Positions 62,057 to 64,000 of a stretch of 64,000 nt of DNA are shown in pieces (position 1 is the first letter of the stretch; every line of letters starts with the position of its first letter). Source of the DNA: Dillenia suffruticosa (taxonomy: Eukaryota; Streptophyta; Magnoliopsida; Dilleniales; Dilleniaceae); the NCBI GenBank assembly GCA_033439265.1, contig JAVTVX010000013.1, positions 6,660,501-6,724,500 on the forward strand, given 5' to 3'. The notes beneath the pieces were generated by a model. The model worked only from the letters and a program-made list of their open reading frames with translations, did not search any database and was not told the DNA's origin. The position numbers and the translations under genes were made by a program.

Positions 62057-63369
62057 ATGAAGGTAAAGAGGAAAGAGCTTCAAGAGATCAACGATGATTT
62101 CTCTGACTTCTCTCTCTCTTCTCCCGCCAGAAAGACCCGTCGTCTGGTATGCTTTCCTATTTTTTCTCCTATCTCCTAATTGTATACAGATTCCTCAAAT
62201 TTGTTCACTTGTTTCCTCAGAAACAAGTCCTGCATGTAAATCAAGTTTCGGTTTCTTTTGAAAAAGTAGAATAATCAGAAATGAAAATAAACAAACAAGG
62301 GGATATCGGGGCTTGGTTGCCAAGTAAGATGTTTGGTTGGTATTGTAGGATGCGGAGTTGCCGCCGATAATGGAAGAGGAGGAGGCGGAGAAAGAGATTG
62401 TGTTTAACACTAATCCCGAATTTCACTTTGAAAACCAAGGCAGTAGTGGATTTGAAGGCGCAGTGGTTGAGCCCGACGACGACGACAACAACCAAGAGCG
62501 TGCTATTGTTCTCTTCAAGCCCCTCTTCGACAACCCCTTGTTGCACTCTCCCTCGGATTTCCGCGTCTCTCTCAGTTCTGATTTTGTCTCAGGCTTTAAA
62601 AGTAAGCCCTCAATTCCCTTCCTATTTCAATATTTTAATCATTTACCTAATTAGGGTTTTGGTTCAAGTGGGCGGCACCAACAAATTTAATCTTCACATT
62701 TTAGCTCCTTCATGCCGTTTATAGGACATCATCTTTTGATTGTTGTTTTCTTACATTTTAAGTTTTAATTTTTCATGAGCATTTAAATGGGCTAATTGAA
62801 TTAGGAATTGGTAATCTGGTTGTTTCAATGTCCTCATTCTGCATTTAGGTTGCTTTCTTTGGTTTGGTTCAAGATAAGCGTAATTTCACTTGCCATTCTT
62901 GCAATTGCAATGCTACCTCTTTACTGTGTGCATAAATAGGAAAAGTGTTTTTAATAATAATAACTAATCTTTGCTGCATGCAGATCAAGGTCTCTGGTCT
63001 AGGGATTCTAATCTTGTGAAATTAGATGATGATGATGAAGAAGCTGCAAGAGGGAACCAGATGGCTGTGACCCCGGATAACCACTTGGCTGTTATTCCTT
63101 GGGTGCCATCGCATTCTCAGCCTCCTCCAACTTCAGATGCCCCAATGGCAGTACCCCAGATGGAAACTCCAGAGTTGATGGATGCAGAAGATATGGAAGA
63201 ATCTACTATGGATGTTGAAGAGAGCAACATGCCGGTGGAGCAAGGTCAAGTAGATGAGTTCGGTGGCAGGATGAGGGGATCTGAAGGTTTTCAGCAGTGG
63301 CAGCAACAGCACTGCATGACTCCACAGATTCCCCAAAACACGTCAACTCCTATCACATGGTTTCGGTGA
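62057..63369 (+). CDS. Small acidic plant-specific protein, function unknown
   Basis: Exons are 62057-62146, 62349-62601 and 62984-63369 (stop TGA), with GT-AG borders and closing phases, giving 242 residues. The N-terminus is basic (MKVKRKELQEINDDFSDFSL, then SSPARKTRRLDAELPPI) and resembles a conserved plant-only family sometimes annotated SRP40-like. I am not certain of that assignment. The rest is strongly acidic (EEEEAEKE, EPDDDDNNQE, KLDDDDEEA, MDAEDMEESTMDVEES), followed by a Gln-rich stretch (QQWQQQHC) near the C-terminus. No enzyme fold or membrane span is visible. The mix of basic and acidic segments suggests a nuclear protein, by inference only. Confidence 0.78.
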
Positions 63370-64000
63370 TTCAAATGTTCGCTTCTTAATCTACCCTCAA
63401 GGGATATCATGCGGATGGACCTGGTTAGAGGCGAGGTAGGATAGAAAGTGGGGATGATCTGTCTTGATTGCATTGTTTGTTTGGAAAGTCCAGCAATCAA
63501 GTTGGGTGCTCTTAAACTTTTGTTGTACAGAGGTTGCAGTAACTTGTACGAAGCAAATTCATGATAATTCTACCTTTCATTGTTCTATTGTACGTGTATA
63601 GGTGCGGCAATTGTCCGGGTTGCAGTCGTGATCATGGTTATCATGGGTGGGTTCTTTGCTCATAGTTTCATCCCATTTATAGGCTTGAGTGGTTGCTTCT
63701 TACAAGATACATGGATGGGCATGGCAATGGAGGGCGGGGGAGGGGTAAAACACCTCTACGCAACATATATGGTTACGGCCTAGGTTGATTTTCTCTAGCC
63801 ATTGCACCCTGCCGCCATCAAGGTCTGGATAAGCTTTGGAGTGGATGCGTCCGGTATCCCATCATTTAGACAAGAGTAAAAGAAAGAATATTTGTGGGAG
63901 GAGATTGTAGTTAGTCGAGATGGTCAGCTAACCTTGTAATCGTTTGGGTTGCTCTAGTGATTTCCGCTCGTTTATGGGATTAATGAATGTAGGGATTTCG
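63370..64000 (+). other. 3' flank of the last gene
   Basis: Likely 3' UTR at first. A 67-residue frame at 63580-63783 is hydrophobic and Met/Gly-rich but has no other support. No polyadenylation site could be fixed, and the window ends here. Confidence 0.4.

Noticed and set aside
1-64000. A coordinated new gene system (defence, biosynthetic or toxin cluster)
   Set aside because: The eight genes are unrelated housekeeping or growth genes on both strands with large spacers, and the remaining structure is explained by transposable elements and microsatellites.

Overview
This is plant nuclear DNA, most likely from a woody eudicot; the eudicot and woody calls are inference. The sequence shows AT-rich spacers, GT-AG introns, plant-only families (a SAUR, a PMEI-PME pectinesterase, a plant FYVE-SYLF protein) and many nested retrotransposon remnants. 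There is no bacterial operon, CRISPR array, rRNA or intact tRNA gene.

Genes from left to right. (1) The 3' part of an unrecognised Ser/Asn-rich protein, + strand, about 0.29-4.88 kb. (2) A FYVE zinc-finger plus SYLF protein, + strand, coding exons 13.35-20.01 kb, with a probable 5' leader exon near 8.65-8.83 kb. (3) RAD51 recombinase, - strand, 26.69-23.57 kb, nine exons, 342 codons. (4) A DHHC protein S-acyltransferase, - strand, 33.20-29.40 kb, five exons, 420-421 residues. (5) A pectinesterase with inhibitor pro-region, - strand, 37.29-35.14 kb, three exons, 583 residues. (6) Elongation factor 2, + strand, 42.02-45.11 kb, 843 residues, with its ATG alone on an exon. (7) A single-exon SAUR, + strand, 51.17-51.63 kb. 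(8) A small acidic plant-specific protein, + strand, 62.06-63.37 kb, three exons, 242 residues. All reading frames were joined by hand at GT-AG sites and the phases close. These are ordinary single-copy-style genes and do not form a pathway cluster.

Mobile DNA fills much of the rest, and several insertions can be bounded to the base by target-site duplications (TSDs). They are a 944-bp Mutator-like foldback element with a 9-bp TSD (6293-7236); a 5'-truncated LINE with a 13-bp TSD in the FYVE leader intron (9242-13189), itself carrying a gag-only LTR retrotransposon with two 332-bp LTRs and a 5-bp TSD (10027-12154); an antisense tRNA-type SINE with a 16-bp TSD (21936-22120); and a 943-bp CACTA element with a 3-bp TSD (53649-54591). 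Less sharply bounded are LINE remnants at 17.5-19.1 kb (+) and 39.7-40.8 kb (-), a degraded gag/protease fragment at 46.9-47.9 kb, a foldback MITE at 50.36-50.78 kb, and a decayed Ty3/gypsy element on the - strand (about 55.3-60.4 kb) with a 91-bp tandem array and a 1.47-kb insertion in its integrase.

I found no convincing new multi-gene system. The most unusual object is the Mutator-like foldback element, whose arms are long purine (GA/GGGA) and pyrimidine tracts able to fold into one large hairpin. It also creates several long spurious open frames. Other points of interest are the nested insertions in the FYVE leader intron, a near-perfect GA/CT hairpin just upstream of the last gene, and a perfect 17-bp hairpin downstream of RAD51.
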